A stretch of DNA of 64,000 nt, from positions 85,104-149,103 of the forward strand of contig CAYXBQ010000004.1 in NCBI GenBank assembly GCA_964463375.1, read 5' to 3'. Source of the stretch: UMGS1696 sp964463375 (GTDB taxonomy: Bacteria; Bacillota; Clostridia; Oscillospirales; CAG-272). Position 1 is the first letter of the stretch. Each line of letters starts with the position of its first letter. Both the position numbers and the translations under genes were made by a program. The notes below the pieces were generated by a model. It made no database searches. It was not told the DNA's origin and saw only the letters and a program-made list of their open reading frames with translations. This document shows, in pieces, positions 17,695-27,564 of this stretch.

Positions 17695-18714
17695 TCACGC
17701 ACCTTCTTTTGTGTACAATGTGCCATCCAACGCACTGAATACCAGCACACCCATGGTATCGGTCTCCACCCGCCAGCAGGGGATCAGGCAAAAGCCGTCG
17801 TCCTGCCCGAACAGATACAGGGAATAGCACCGCTCTACGCCTACGATGGTGCAGACCGGGGCATCGCTCCCCTGCCCTGCCAGCGTGCGCTTCATCATAA
17901 ATAGGATATTCGTGATGTCGGAAAGCTGTGCCATATAGGATTCGCCGATGGTCATGAAGCACCATTTGCCCGCTGCCTCCACCACGACGCCGTTTTCCAC
18001 CAGGCAGATGACGCTGTTCTCCGTGATCTCTGCCCCATCGATCTGCCGCAAACACCGCACATAGGCTCGTCCGGTCTCACTGCCGTACACCGAGGCTACC
18101 ACAGTCTCGATGGTCACGTCGCTTTCCAAAAGCCCATCCTGCCGATCCAAAAAGGTCGTGGCGGCCTGGGCTGCACTGCCGGTAAGAGACAGCTCCGCAA
18201 GACCTGCGGTCAGTGTCTCATAATCCCGCAGGGTATTTTGGGACACCACGATCCTGCCCTCCGCTGCCAGTCCCGCTCGGCGATAATGGAACCCAAAGCC
18301 GTCGGTGAATTCGGTCATGTCTCCGTTGTAGTGGAGAAAGAGCTGCCCATTTGGGATGGCATAGGTGCTTTTGATCCGGCTATCCGCCAGCAGCAGTGCT
18401 GCGTTTTCCTCATACCCGGCACCATCGGACACATAGATCCTGCCGTCCTCTCGAGTTCGTGGCACCAAAGAGGCCTCCAGCCGGATCCCATCCTCTGCCA
18501 GGGTCTGACATAGATCTGCCACCGCCTGCTCCGGGATCTGGTAAATGTCCCGATACAGCTGTACAAGATTCACCATAAGCACACACAGCGCCAGGCACAG
18601 CACACCTGTCAGCACTGCGATCATATTCTTTTGCTGCAAAAACACCACCACCCTTTGGATAGCAAAGGCAAAAATAGTTTGGATCCGTGCTGTTCTACCG
18701 TATATGCTTCTCAT
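17695..18714 (-). CDS. yycI: Two-component system regulatory protein YycI-like
   Basis: 339 residues with an N-terminal membrane anchor (about residues 32-52) and an extracellular domain. Its position directly after yycH, overlapping it by 20 bp, and its architecture match YycI, which with YycH modulates the WalK kinase outside the membrane. Sequence conservation of this family is low, so assignment rests mainly on context. Last gene of the wal operon. Confidence 0.7.
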   Translation of the reverse strand: MRSIYGRTARIQTIFAFAIQRVVVFLQQKNMIAVLTGVLCLALCVLMVNLVQLYRDIYQIPEQAVADLCQTLAEDGIRLEASLVPRTREDGRIYVSDGAGYEENAALLLADSRIKSTYAIPNGQLFLHYNGDMTEFTDGFGFHYRRAGLAAEGRIVVSQNTLRDYETLTAGLAELSLTGSAAQAATTFLDRQDGLLESDVTIETVVASVYGSETGRAYVRCLRQIDGAEITENSVICLVENGVVVEAAGKWCFMTIGESYMAQLSDITNILFMMKRTLAGQGSDAPVCTIVGVERCYSLYLFGQDDGFCLIPCWRVETDTMGVLVFSALDGTLYTKEGA

Positions 18715-20107
18715 TGGATCCGCTGCTCTCTGCATATGGCACTTCCGTGAACCTGCTCCAGACCGGAAAGACACTGCCGGTGCCAAAGTCGGCGGGATAG
18801 GTCAGGGTCACGTCTTTGTAGGAGGTGGCGCCATCGAACAGGCCAAGCTCCAAATAGCTGGAATCAAAATCACCCAGAGAGCGCAGGGCTATGGCATACA
18901 GATCGGCCAGCACCACCCGATCGTTCTCCACCTCGATCACCGCCGCCGGGCCACAGCCGTTCAGCAGCAGATTGTCAAAGGCATATTGGAAGACCATCCG
19001 CAGTCGTCCCTCTGTACGGGATACCTCGGTGAGCAACAGGTCTGCGTCTCCCCCTAAGTAATAGGGATGGATGTCCCGGATGACCTTTATGATGGTACAG
19101 GCCGTGCGCAGGCTGTCCGACAGCATATCGTAGCTTTCCTGATACCCGATGAACTGCTGGAGGGAGATCCCGCCGTCGCTGGATGCGGTGTAGGTGACCC
19201 GGTCGCTTTGCAGCTGCAAGACCCCGTGGGTCTCCACGATCACCTGGGTACCGTCCGCTTCCGTATGGGCACTGAGCTTATCCGGGTTGAAGTCCAGGCA
19301 TACCAGCAGCTCTTGCAGATCCGCCTCCCGGTTCTCCTGCATCATTACCGCCGTGCCCGGTGTCAGCAGCACGTTCCGCACCCGCATCCGTTCTAAGAAC
19401 ACCGGCTCTACGGTGCCGTCCGGCTGGGTGAGCAGGCGATAGCGATAGAAGTTGGTGCTCAGGTCGGTGACAAAGCTCTGCACCTGCGACAGGGTGGGAT
19501 ACTCATCCGGGTGGTCCTCCCGTGGATAGCACCGATACCGCCACACGCCGCCACCGCTGTCTCGCAGAATCAGCTGCCAATCGCTGTTTTCCCCATCCGG
19601 CAGCAGCATCACCAGCTCCCGCACCGGCAGCACACCGCTCTCCACTGCCACATCGGTCTCCGGCAGGCCACAGGACCATCGTGCCACCTGCTGCAAAACC
19701 GACACCGGCAAGGCACTGGGATACCGCAGGTACACGGCACGGCTGCTCTTGGCATAGGTATGCCAGTCATCATCGGTCAGCGTTTCCGGCACCTCCGACA
19801 GACCGGCGGCCAGGCAGGGAGACAGCATGGCATACAGCTCCCGCACCACATTTTCTCCAATGGAAATGCCCAGTCCATCCTCCCCCGGCGTGAGACCTAT
19901 GAAGGAGGGTAGCACATGATCCCCCAATGCCACCTCACCGGGATCTCGTTCTGTGCCGGAGATCAGGGAAGACAGGGCAAAGGGCGGTGCCGAATACAAT
20001 GTCCCACTGGCGGAACTGTTCAGCAGCACGGTCCCCACCATGGCCGCCAACAGCAGCACAAATACAAAGATCGCACTGCCGATCAGCAGCTTTTCGGATC
20101 TTGGCAT
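18695..20107 (-). CDS. yycH: Two-component system activity regulator YycH-like
   Basis: 470 residues: a single N-terminal membrane anchor (residues about 7-28) and a large extracellular beta-rich region. It follows walK by 54 bp behind a strong AAAGGAGGTGA ribosome site. YycH and YycI bind WalK in Bacilli and change its activity. Assignment is from order and topology more than from motifs. Confidence 0.7.
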   Translation of the reverse strand: MPRSEKLLIGSAIFVFVLLLAAMVGTVLLNSSASGTLYSAPPFALSSLISGTERDPGEVALGDHVLPSFIGLTPGEDGLGISIGENVVRELYAMLSPCLAAGLSEVPETLTDDDWHTYAKSSRAVYLRYPSALPVSVLQQVARWSCGLPETDVAVESGVLPVRELVMLLPDGENSDWQLILRDSGGGVWRYRCYPREDHPDEYPTLSQVQSFVTDLSTNFYRYRLLTQPDGTVEPVFLERMRVRNVLLTPGTAVMMQENREADLQELLVCLDFNPDKLSAHTEADGTQVIVETHGVLQLQSDRVTYTASSDGGISLQQFIGYQESYDMLSDSLRTACTIIKVIRDIHPYYLGGDADLLLTEVSRTEGRLRMVFQYAFDNLLLNGCGPAAVIEVENDRVVLADLYAIALRSLGDFDSSYLELGLFDGATSYKDVTLTYPADFGTGSVFPVWSRFTEVPYAESSGSNEKHIR

Positions 20108-20161
20108 AAGGTCACCTCCTTTGGGATGGGATCAATCCAATCGGAACGGTCCTGTCCATTC

Positions 20162-22024
20162 CTACGCATTTTTCAGCTTGCTGACAAAGGGAACGGCGAT
20201 GCGTACCGTGGTACCCACGTTGGGCTGGCTTTGCATGGAGATCTGGCCGCCGTGGGCTTCGATCAGCTCCTTGGCGATGGCAAGACCTAAGCCTGTGCCG
20301 CCGGCATCCGATGTACGGGATTTTTCTACCCGATAGAATCGCTCGAAAATGTGGGCAATGTCCTCGTTGGGAATGCCAATGCCGTTGTCGGTCACGGTGG
20401 TCACCAGCATCTCCCCTTCCCGGTGCTGCTCGATATCGATGTGGCCACCGTCCGGGGTATATTTGATCGCATTGGATATGATGTTGATCAGCACCTGCTC
20501 CAACCGCTGGCGGTCTCCTGTTACAAGGGGCAGACCCTCCTCGGCTTCGCAGTGGATCGTGTGTCCGTGGGCTTCCAGATCCGGCCGCATCACTTCGCAG
20601 AGCCGACGCACCGATGCCGGCAGATCAAAGCTTTCCACCTGCCACTGGGTACGCTTGTTGTCCAGTCGGGACAGCACCAGCAGATCCGATACGATCCGGG
20701 TCATACGGTCGCTTTCCGAAAGGATCATGTCTAAGAAATATTCTCGCATATCGCCTTCCATCTCCGGGTCGGACAAGATCGTCTCGGTGGCACCCTTGAT
20801 GGAGGTCAGCGGTGTGCGCAGCTCGTGGGATACATTGGCAACAAACTCCCGGCGGCTCTCGTCCAATTCATACCGCCCGGTCACATCGTGGGCAATGAGG
20901 ATACAGCCGGGTACCTTCTTGCGGCCTTCCACATACCGGATCACGCCTACGCTCACATCGTAGACCCGTCCCGCCACGATCCGATCCCGGAAGACAAAGC
21001 CATCCTTAGACCGTTCGGCCGCCGCATCCGGTGAAGTCAGCCGCAGCTTGCTGCCATCCCGTTGCAGAGGAATATCCATCCCTTCCAGACAAATGTCCAG
21101 CATGGTGACGGTGTCCGGTGTGGGCTGCTCACCGAGCTTCTGCTGCTCTCCCGTCCGCTGTCCTTCCCCAAAATTCTTTTGGTACAGCTCCGCAGCACTG
21201 TTGTTCCAGTGGAGCAGCTTGCCGTTGGCGGAAAAGGTGAACACCGCATCCCGCAGGCTGGCCAGCACCGTTTGCAGCTTCTCTCGCTCCCCGGATACCT
21301 CGTCCAGGGTGTCCTTCAGCTGGTCCTTCATGTAGTTGAAGTTTTCCGTCAGGATCCCCAGCTCGTCCCGGGAGTTGACCTCGATGGGATGGGTGAAGTC
21401 GCCCTCTGCCACCCGTCTTGTACCCCAGGTCAGCCGCTGGATGGGGGAGGTGATGGCTTTGGCAAGGAAGAAGGACAGCAGAATGGCAATGAAGATCCCC
21501 ACGAACATGGCTTGCAGGATGATGGAGAAGATCACCTGGTTCAGCTGCCGCACCTCTTCCAAAGAATCCTTGATATACACGATCAGCGTGCCCTCCGACA
21601 AAGGCAATGCCCAGTCCGCATATTCGGCACCGCTGATGATCCGGTTGTCGTACCGTCCGTTGATGGCAGACAGCAGGTTTGGCGTGATCTCCAAGGCTTC
21701 TCCCAGCTGTGTGTCCGACCCGGCCAGCATGGTGCCGTAGCCATCCAGTACATAGTAGTTCCGGTAGGCATCCACCCCTAAGATACTGCCGTAGGAGGAC
21801 AGGATCTCCTTGAGCCGGTTCGAATCCGCTGCCGCTGTCGCCGCTTCCTGAAGCTCGTTATATAGGATCGTCTCCTCGGAAAAGCATTCGGTCATTTGGG
21901 CACTGAACTGGTCGGTGAAATAGCTGGATACGCCGTTCATCAAAATGGCAGACACGGCGCACATGACCGCCACGATGAATACCAATAAGATCAATACGAT
22001 CTTAAAATACAAGCTTTTGAACAT
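20162..22024 (-). CDS. walK: Sensor histidine kinase WalK
   Basis: 620 residues. Two membrane segments (about 8-28 and 170-192) flank an extracellular sensor domain. Then come HAMP, a PAS domain (about 250-370), HisKA with the phospho-acceptor His400 in VSHELRTPLTSIKG, and an HATPase with IKYTPDGG, DNGIGI and GTGLGLAI. Controls cell-wall metabolism genes through WalR. The start ATG overlaps the walR stop (TAATG). Confidence 0.93.
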   Translation of the reverse strand: MFKSLYFKIVLILLVFIVAVMCAVSAILMNGVSSYFTDQFSAQMTECFSEETILYNELQEAATAAADSNRLKEILSSYGSILGVDAYRNYYVLDGYGTMLAGSDTQLGEALEITPNLLSAINGRYDNRIISGAEYADWALPLSEGTLIVYIKDSLEEVRQLNQVIFSIILQAMFVGIFIAILLSFFLAKAITSPIQRLTWGTRRVAEGDFTHPIEVNSRDELGILTENFNYMKDQLKDTLDEVSGEREKLQTVLASLRDAVFTFSANGKLLHWNNSAAELYQKNFGEGQRTGEQQKLGEQPTPDTVTMLDICLEGMDIPLQRDGSKLRLTSPDAAAERSKDGFVFRDRIVAGRVYDVSVGVIRYVEGRKKVPGCILIAHDVTGRYELDESRREFVANVSHELRTPLTSIKGATETILSDPEMEGDMREYFLDMILSESDRMTRIVSDLLVLSRLDNKRTQWQVESFDLPASVRRLCEVMRPDLEAHGHTIHCEAEEGLPLVTGDRQRLEQVLINIISNAIKYTPDGGHIDIEQHREGEMLVTTVTDNGIGIPNEDIAHIFERFYRVEKSRTSDAGGTGLGLAIAKELIEAHGGQISMQSQPNVGTTVRIAVPFVSKLKNA

Positions 22025-22746
22025 TATCTTTTCGCAAGGAAATACCCCACGCCCCGCTTGGTCATCAGATATTCCGGCCGGGCAGGATCCTTTTCGATCT
22101 TGTTGCGGATCCGGCATACGGTCACGTCCACGGTGCGGATATCGCCATAGTAGTCGTCATAGCCCCAAATGGCCTCCAGCAGTGCCTCACGGGAATAGGC
22201 CGTTCCCGCATTGGCCGCTAAGAACGCAATGAAATCGTAGTCCTTTTTGGACAGCTCGATGGGTTCATCGTTTTTGGTGACGGAGTAGTGGCTGGTGTCG
22301 ATGGCAAGCTCGCCAATGCGGATCACATCTCCCACCTTCTTCTGCTGTGACAGCTGCTGCACCACCTCTCCGGACGACCGGCGGATATTGGCACGGATCC
22401 GGGACAGCAGCTCCTTGAAGGAAAAGGGCTTGGTCACGTAGTCGTCGGCACCGGTATCCAGTCCCAAAATTTTGTCCTTTTCTTCCTCCCGTGCCGTCAC
22501 AAAAATAATGGGCACCTGGGACACCAGCCGGATCTTTTCGCAGACCTCGAACCCATTCATCCGGGGCAGCATGATGTCCAGCAGGATCAGATCGTACCCG
22601 CCGGTGAGGGCTTCGGTCAGTCCCGTCTCCCCATCGTAGGCACAGGTGCAGTCATAGCCTTCCTTTTTGATATTATACGCCAGCACCTGGGCGATATTTT
22701 TTTCGTCCTCCACCACGAGGATACGCTTTTTTCCATTGTTTTCCAT
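22024..22746 (-). CDS. walR: Response regulator WalR
   Basis: 240 residues, OmpR family. The receiver domain begins KRILVVEDEKNIAQVL, with the phospho-acceptor region LILLDIMLPRMNGFEVC. The C-terminal winged helix has WGYDDYYGDIRTVDVTVCRIRNKIE, the WalR recognition-helix type. ATG 22746 has a GGAGGAG ribosome site. Together with walK, yycH and yycI it forms the cell-wall homeostasis operon. Confidence 0.95.
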   Translation of the reverse strand: MENNGKKRILVVEDEKNIAQVLAYNIKKEGYDCTCAYDGETGLTEALTGGYDLILLDIMLPRMNGFEVCEKIRLVSQVPIIFVTAREEEKDKILGLDTGADDYVTKPFSFKELLSRIRANIRRSSGEVVQQLSQQKKVGDVIRIGELAIDTSHYSVTKNDEPIELSKKDYDFIAFLAANAGTAYSREALLEAIWGYDDYYGDIRTVDVTVCRIRNKIEKDPARPEYLMTKRGVGYFLAKR

Positions 22747-22774
22747 AGGCTCCTCCGTATCGGAAAAATCAGTG

Positions 22775-23836
22775 TTACTCTTGCCCGAACAAAACCACAT
22801 CTCGATACACTTCTCTGCCGCCGATCAGGTCACACAGCAGGGCGATCATCCGCTGGGAGCAGCCGTCGCCGCTGACCTGCACGATCACCTGGTCATGGTC
22901 TGTTAGATAGGCCGCTATTTCCCCATAGACCACATCCGGATCGGTACGGTAGTCCACCACAAAGTCCGGCTCGATCACCAGATATCCGGCTTCCCGCAGT
23001 GCATCCCGGTCGGTGTCCGTCTGTGCCGGCAGTACGTATTCCAGCCGACGACAGCACAGCGTTTCCAGAGCCTCGTTGACCGCATCCGCTTCTGCCACGC
23101 TATGGGCACAGATACCGCCCAGCCCCGTCAGTCCCCACTGCCAATATTTTTCTTCCATAGAATTTTGGTGCAAAAACAGAGTGCAGGTCAGCCCGCTGTT
23201 CGCCACCACATCCTCTGCCGCCGGAAAGGTGGGGTTTTCGTAGTTGTCTCCGGTGACGATGTAGATCCGGCGCACATGGCTGTCTGTTTCTGTCGGCACC
23301 ATGGTCTCGTCTCGTTCCGTATCGGTGCGTATATCCGTACGATACATGGCTTCCAGCTCCTCCCAGCTGCGGGTGGACATGGCATCGGTCAGACGCAGTA
23401 CCGTTTTGCCTTCCTCGGTCTGGATGTATGTGCAGGTCAGGGAAAACAGCTCGGCGATCCATTCGCTGTCCACATAGGTGTAGCCGTTTTCCCGGAACAC
23501 GCCGATGTTTTCGTACAGCTCCCCATTGACCACAGCCGTTTTGTCTCCGAATAAAATAGAGACGTAGCTCCCCGCCGGCCCTGTCACCAGCACATTGTCG
23601 CCGCCCTGGCTGTAGGACACCTGGATCTCCTCAAACATACTGAGCAGGTCTGCCGGGATGTGGTAGCGGTCGTCCTTTTGCAAAAGCGGTGCAATGCTGT
23701 CCTTGTACCAGGCCTCATCGTTGTGGAACAAGGACGGTACGCTGTATTCGCTCCCGGCAGCACCGGTGCCCAGCAGGAACAGAAGCAGCACCATCGTGCC
23801 AAAAAGCAAGCACAGTCGTTTTCGTGCCATGGTCAT
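22775..23836 (-). CDS. Exported protein of unknown function upstream of walR
   Basis: 353 residues with a signal peptide or anchor (about residues 7-27). Residues 60-150 look like a copper-amine-oxidase-N/stalk-type beta domain (SILFGDKTAVVNGE, GYTYVDSEWIAELF). The C-terminal half (RIYIVTGDNYENPTFP, VIVQVSGDGCSQRMIALL) suggests a deacetylase-like or other alpha/beta fold, but I do not recognise catalytic residues. It overlaps the DUF3810 gene by 4 bp and precedes walR by 28 bp, so it is probably cotranscribed with the wal genes. Confidence 0.7.
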   Translation of the reverse strand: MTMARKRLCLLFGTMVLLLFLLGTGAAGSEYSVPSLFHNDEAWYKDSIAPLLQKDDRYHIPADLLSMFEEIQVSYSQGGDNVLVTGPAGSYVSILFGDKTAVVNGELYENIGVFRENGYTYVDSEWIAELFSLTCTYIQTEEGKTVLRLTDAMSTRSWEELEAMYRTDIRTDTERDETMVPTETDSHVRRIYIVTGDNYENPTFPAAEDVVANSGLTCTLFLHQNSMEEKYWQWGLTGLGGICAHSVAEADAVNEALETLCCRRLEYVLPAQTDTDRDALREAGYLVIEPDFVVDYRTDPDVVYGEIAAYLTDHDQVIVQVSGDGCSQRMIALLCDLIGGREVYRDVVLFGQE

Positions 23837-24948
23837 TCTGCCTCCCCATGGAGATGGTATGCCACCGCCAGATCCACCACCATGCCATAGCTGCGGGAGC
23901 CTTCTGCCGTCCCTTGCAGCACCAGGTAGGTGTTGTTCACCGTATCGCTCACATCAGCCGCCACGTTATCTCTATATTTGTCAAAAAATTCGCTGTAGCA
24001 CTGCAGGTCATACCGCACCCGGAAATCCAGCGACTGCACCACCTCATAGTACAGCTCCGGCGAGGCGGTGTACAAGGGAGAAGCTAAGTATTCGTACATA
24101 TTCAGATAGCCGCTGTACTGCATATACGGATCGTCCGAGCCGATGCAGACCAGGTAGGCTAAAAAGTTGGCTTCGTTCTCTCGTGCGATGCCCCGCTGGT
24201 GTGCCATTTCGTGGGCTGTGGTGTAGACATTGACAAAATAGGGATAGTTGGTGTTCAGGTTCGCTTCGCCGGTGAAATAGGTGTACATCCCGGAAATGTG
24301 GGTGTAGGTCATAAAGGCAGACGAGGTGATCTGCTTCACCGGCACATGCAGCACCGGCAAAAAATCGTACTGCTCTGCCAGCTTTGCATAGGAATCCAAG
24401 CACAGCGACACGGTCTCTTTGTGGTCGTAGGGACGCACGGAGCCCTTGTTCTGCACGAAGGTCACGTCATTCGCCAGCCCGTTCAGCTTGTCCACCACCA
24501 CCATGGCCGTGTCGTACAGCTCCCGGGCCGATACCTCTTGTCTGTCCAGCCCTAATTTTTTGTCCACAGTGGTGCCTCTGTAGCCCGCCGCAAAGGAAGC
24601 CACGAACAGGGCATACAGCACTGCCGGGATGGTGAGCAGGCCGCAGAGAGCCCGGATCATATACCGCTTGCTCCGCTCTGCCTTGCGGATACTGACCACC
24701 AGCAGCACGGTCATAGTGATGGGCAGGCTGAGGATGACAGTCTCTGCCAGCGAAAAAGGGATCCAGCTTGTCAGGTGGGCGGTGACGCTGCGGAAAATGG
24801 TGCTCACATGGAGGTTGAACCAATCCGCAAAGGATCTGCTGCACAGAAAACCAATATGACAGACCGCCGCCACCAGGGTCAAAAACCACAGCGGCAAACA
24901 AGCCACCGGCAGCCAGCGATGGAGCTTTCGCAAAGTACGCTTGATCAT
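23833..24948 (-). CDS. DUF3810 membrane metallopeptidase-like protein
   Basis: 371 residues with three N-terminal membrane segments and a zinc-site motif TTAHEMAHQRGIARENEANF (HExxH with a downstream Glu). This is the DUF3810 signature. The active site is predicted outside the membrane. Its stop overlaps the next gene (ATGA). Its place at the head of the wal cluster suggests an envelope role, which is inference. Confidence 0.87.
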   Translation of the reverse strand: MIKRTLRKLHRWLPVACLPLWFLTLVAAVCHIGFLCSRSFADWFNLHVSTIFRSVTAHLTSWIPFSLAETVILSLPITMTVLLVVSIRKAERSKRYMIRALCGLLTIPAVLYALFVASFAAGYRGTTVDKKLGLDRQEVSARELYDTAMVVVDKLNGLANDVTFVQNKGSVRPYDHKETVSLCLDSYAKLAEQYDFLPVLHVPVKQITSSAFMTYTHISGMYTYFTGEANLNTNYPYFVNVYTTAHEMAHQRGIARENEANFLAYLVCIGSDDPYMQYSGYLNMYEYLASPLYTASPELYYEVVQSLDFRVRYDLQCYSEFFDKYRDNVAADVSDTVNNTYLVLQGTAEGSRSYGMVVDLAVAYHLHGEAE

Positions 24949-25038
24949 GGGAAATCCTTTCTATGGGAAATGGGGGATGGTCGTATTTTTCTTGCCAATC
25001 GAGGGGGATACTGTGAAACTTATTTTTTTGTTTTTCCC

Positions 25039-25067
25039 TTGACAATCGAGGGGAGATATTGTATAAT
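25039..25067 (+). promoter_or_regulatory. Consensus promoter of small RNA RNA2
   Basis: TTGACA (25039-25044), 17-bp spacer, TATAAT (25062-25067). Confidence 0.8.
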
Positions 25068-25073
25068 AATATT

Positions 25074-25236
25074 GCAAGTACAGAAACCTGTGAGACGATT
25101 CATCCTACGGTTGCTGGTACGAGTGACTCGAACAAGTCAAGTGGAAGAAAACTTCCCGAAAGAAATATCTTCACCCAACCGTGAGCCTGTCTGGTGCACC
25201 AGATCCGATCTGGTGCGGCAGACGGCTCACTTTTTT
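25074..25236 (+). ncRNA. Stand-alone small RNA, copy 2 (RNA2)
   Basis: About 160 nt from a perfect promoter to a strong terminator: GTGAGCC/GGCTCAC (25181-25230) with inner GTCTG/CAGAC pairing, then six T. It shares GAAACCTGT (25083-25091) and CATCCTACGGTTGC (25101-25114), and the GTGAGCC terminator stem, with RNA1. The middle differs and folds as several short hairpins. CGGTTG can also pair with CAACCG just before the terminator, closing the molecule. The next gene is on the other strand, so this is not a leader. Confidence 0.65.
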
Positions 25237-25343
25237 GTGTTCTTGTAGTATACCCAGATCGCAAAAGCAAATCCGAGGATGCTGCAGAGATCGCCCAAAA
25301 TCGCGAGAATACGCATACCTGAAACGGTAAAGATGCATTTCAT
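25227..25343 (-). CDS. Possible 38-residue membrane peptide
   Basis: Begins MKCIFTVSGMRILAILGDL and contains one clear hydrophobic helix ending VYYKNTKK. The ribosome site is weak (GGATG). Its stop lies inside the RNA2 terminator, and a plus-strand stem-loop with T run (about 25342-25370) overlaps its start. It could be real or chance. The rest of 24949-25438 holds RNA2 and nothing else recognisable. Confidence 0.25.
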   Translation of the reverse strand: MKCIFTVSGMRILAILGDLCSILGFAFAIWVYYKNTKK

Positions 25344-25438
25344 CCAGCATATGGCTGGATTTTTTATTTTCGTCGTAATACAAAGGGCGGTAGCAAGAGA
25401 CAGACCTTTGTCCACCTCTTTCCTCTCTTCTGTCTACT

Positions 25439-27418
25439 TCAATATTCCGTCCGGTCGATCACGGTCTGCTTCAGTTCCGGGGACAGCCGGTTGAAATATT
25501 CCGCATATCCACCGATCCGCACCACCAAATTCTCATGCTGCTCCGGGTGGGCCAGTGCGTCCAGCAGCTCCTCCCGGGAGGCACAGGTGATCTGCACCTG
25601 CATACCGCCGTCGGCAAAGAAGCCTTCTACCAGTGGCCGCAGCAGGGTGGTCAGGTGTCCCTTGGCTACCCGCAGGTTCGTCACCGGTGTGCCTATGACA
25701 TTGCCCGGGTGTAGCGCCGTGACGCTTTTCAACATAGCGGTGGGGCCCTTTACGTCTCGGCCGTGTATGGCACCGCAGGAGTCACACAGGGGATCGTTGT
25801 CTGCTCGTCCGTCCGGGGTGGCACGAATGCCCTTGCCTGCGTCTGCGTAGGTCACGAACTGGTTGGACACCGCAAAATATCTGCCGCCCGGTGTGCAGGT
25901 GTGGGTCTCGAAGCGACCGTAGATCCGGTCGGACAACAGTCCTGCGATCCGGTTGGCGTGGGGATCATCGTTCCCATGCTTGGGACATGCCTTGCACTTT
26001 GCCAAAAATACCGGGTCACGTGCGTCCAACAGGGTGCAAAATTCTGCCGCTGTGTATGCCTTTTCGACAAACACCAGCTGCTCGATGGCTGCCATGGAGT
26101 CGATCACGTTGATCATCCCCGCCACGTTCATCACCGACCAATTGTACCGGGCACCACCGGCGTTGAAGTCCGTCTGCTTGTCGATGCAGTCGTCGATGAA
26201 CAGGGTCCGGATGGGCTGGGGACGATAGGTGGCTCTGGTCTTCCGGTGGGTCTCTAAGATCTCACAGACCTCATCTATGGTATGTTCTACTTCTGTCGTG
26301 TATGCATCCAGGAAGGCATCGAAGGTGGTGTAGTCCCCCAAATGTTCCCGGAAGAAAGTATCGAAGACCAGCGCCGTGTTGATCCCCGCATCGTCAGAGC
26401 CTACGTTGGACAGGCCCTCGATCATGGTCTCTGTGCAGCCGCCAAAGGCTAAGTAGTGCAGGTCATCCTCTATCACCTGAGGCAGTCTGTTGTGGATCTC
26501 GCGCCGGAATCCCGTCCAGTTGTAGAAGGCGGGCTGACCGCAGCTGGTGCCAATGGAGGCATATGCCGCCTCCCACACCGCCTCCGGCATATCCTCCGTC
26601 ACCAGCAGCTGGATGGAGGGACGGCGGCAGTTCCGGGCCGCTTGCAGACACTGGACGGTCAGCTCGTTGTAGTCGGGTCCCAGAGGAGAGGACCAGCCGT
26701 TGTTCACGTCCACGTGGCGGTAGAGCTCCCGCAGCAGGTCGATGATGTCCTCGCCGTGCCAATAGGGATACAGTCCCCGATCCAGGCCGCCTAAGTCATC
26801 GCAGCCATCCACGTAGTACACAAAGTTCCACGCCACCACCGCTTCATAGATGTTCCGGGGCGTGTGGTTGGGTACCCATTCCAGCGCATCGATCAGGCAA
26901 TCCGGTGCTGCTACCGAACGCAGATACGCCACGCACCGCTGCCGCAGTACCTCGATCCCACAGAGCAGCATGGTCATAGCTTCGCGGAATTCGCCCGCCG
27001 GCAGTGCATCCACCCGGTTCCGGTAGCCGATGAGCCCATCGTGCAGGATCCGGCGGAAGTTGATGAAGGAGTGGGTGTACCCGGCACCGCCAACGGTATG
27101 AGGCGTGGTGATGGGTGCAACCCGGCCGGCGATCTCGTTCAGCAGCGGCACAGCCTCCGGCACCTTTTTTTCGATCTCACCGGGGATGTAACGCCAGGTG
27201 TAGGAGTACTCCGGCACTGCACCTAAGTAGTTGGTATTGGTGATAGAGAGGCCGCAGGGGTAGAGCTTTCCACCGTCATAGGGCGGCAGAGCGGCTGTTT
27301 GGAAGAAGTCGGCAGTGGCCTTGGAGAAGGACCACAGGGGCGTTTTGTCGGGACAGGTCAGCAGTCCCGCCGCATAATGCTCCCCCGCCTCCCGCAGTTT
27401 TTGTACGATAGATTCCAT
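25439..27418 (-). CDS. Glycyl radical enzyme of unknown substrate
   Basis: 659 residues, shorter than the usual 750-850 of pyruvate formate-lyase relatives. The C-terminal glycyl radical loop is VVRIGGYAEYF (radical Gly637) and the catalytic cysteine is Cys328 in AFGGCTETMIEG. Family members use a protein radical for anaerobic lyase or dehydratase reactions and need a radical-SAM activase. None is encoded within about 10 kb on either side. The pocket motif GGCTE is not one I can tie to a known substrate. It has a single-gene promoter with a palindromic operator. Confidence 0.88.
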   Translation of the reverse strand: MESIVQKLREAGEHYAAGLLTCPDKTPLWSFSKATADFFQTAALPPYDGGKLYPCGLSITNTNYLGAVPEYSYTWRYIPGEIEKKVPEAVPLLNEIAGRVAPITTPHTVGGAGYTHSFINFRRILHDGLIGYRNRVDALPAGEFREAMTMLLCGIEVLRQRCVAYLRSVAAPDCLIDALEWVPNHTPRNIYEAVVAWNFVYYVDGCDDLGGLDRGLYPYWHGEDIIDLLRELYRHVDVNNGWSSPLGPDYNELTVQCLQAARNCRRPSIQLLVTEDMPEAVWEAAYASIGTSCGQPAFYNWTGFRREIHNRLPQVIEDDLHYLAFGGCTETMIEGLSNVGSDDAGINTALVFDTFFREHLGDYTTFDAFLDAYTTEVEHTIDEVCEILETHRKTRATYRPQPIRTLFIDDCIDKQTDFNAGGARYNWSVMNVAGMINVIDSMAAIEQLVFVEKAYTAAEFCTLLDARDPVFLAKCKACPKHGNDDPHANRIAGLLSDRIYGRFETHTCTPGGRYFAVSNQFVTYADAGKGIRATPDGRADNDPLCDSCGAIHGRDVKGPTAMLKSVTALHPGNVIGTPVTNLRVAKGHLTTLLRPLVEGFFADGGMQVQITCASREELLDALAHPEQHENLVVRIGGYAEYFNRLSPELKQTVIDRTEY

Positions 27419-27534
27419 AAAAACCCCCTTTTCGGAGAAAGCAGAGATCTTGCTCTATATAATGAAATAGTAGGTCTGCTTCTATGCGCTCCGGCTGTAT
27501 TCGGTCGGAGCCTGTTTGTCGTTTCTGTGGTTTT

Positions 27535-27563
27535 ATTATAACACATTCTGTAAGACCTGTCAA
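27535..27563 (-). promoter_or_regulatory. Promoter of the glycyl radical enzyme gene
   Basis: On the minus strand TTGACA (27563-27558), 17-bp spacer, TATAAT (27540-27535). Confidence 0.85.
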
Positions 27564-27564
27564 C

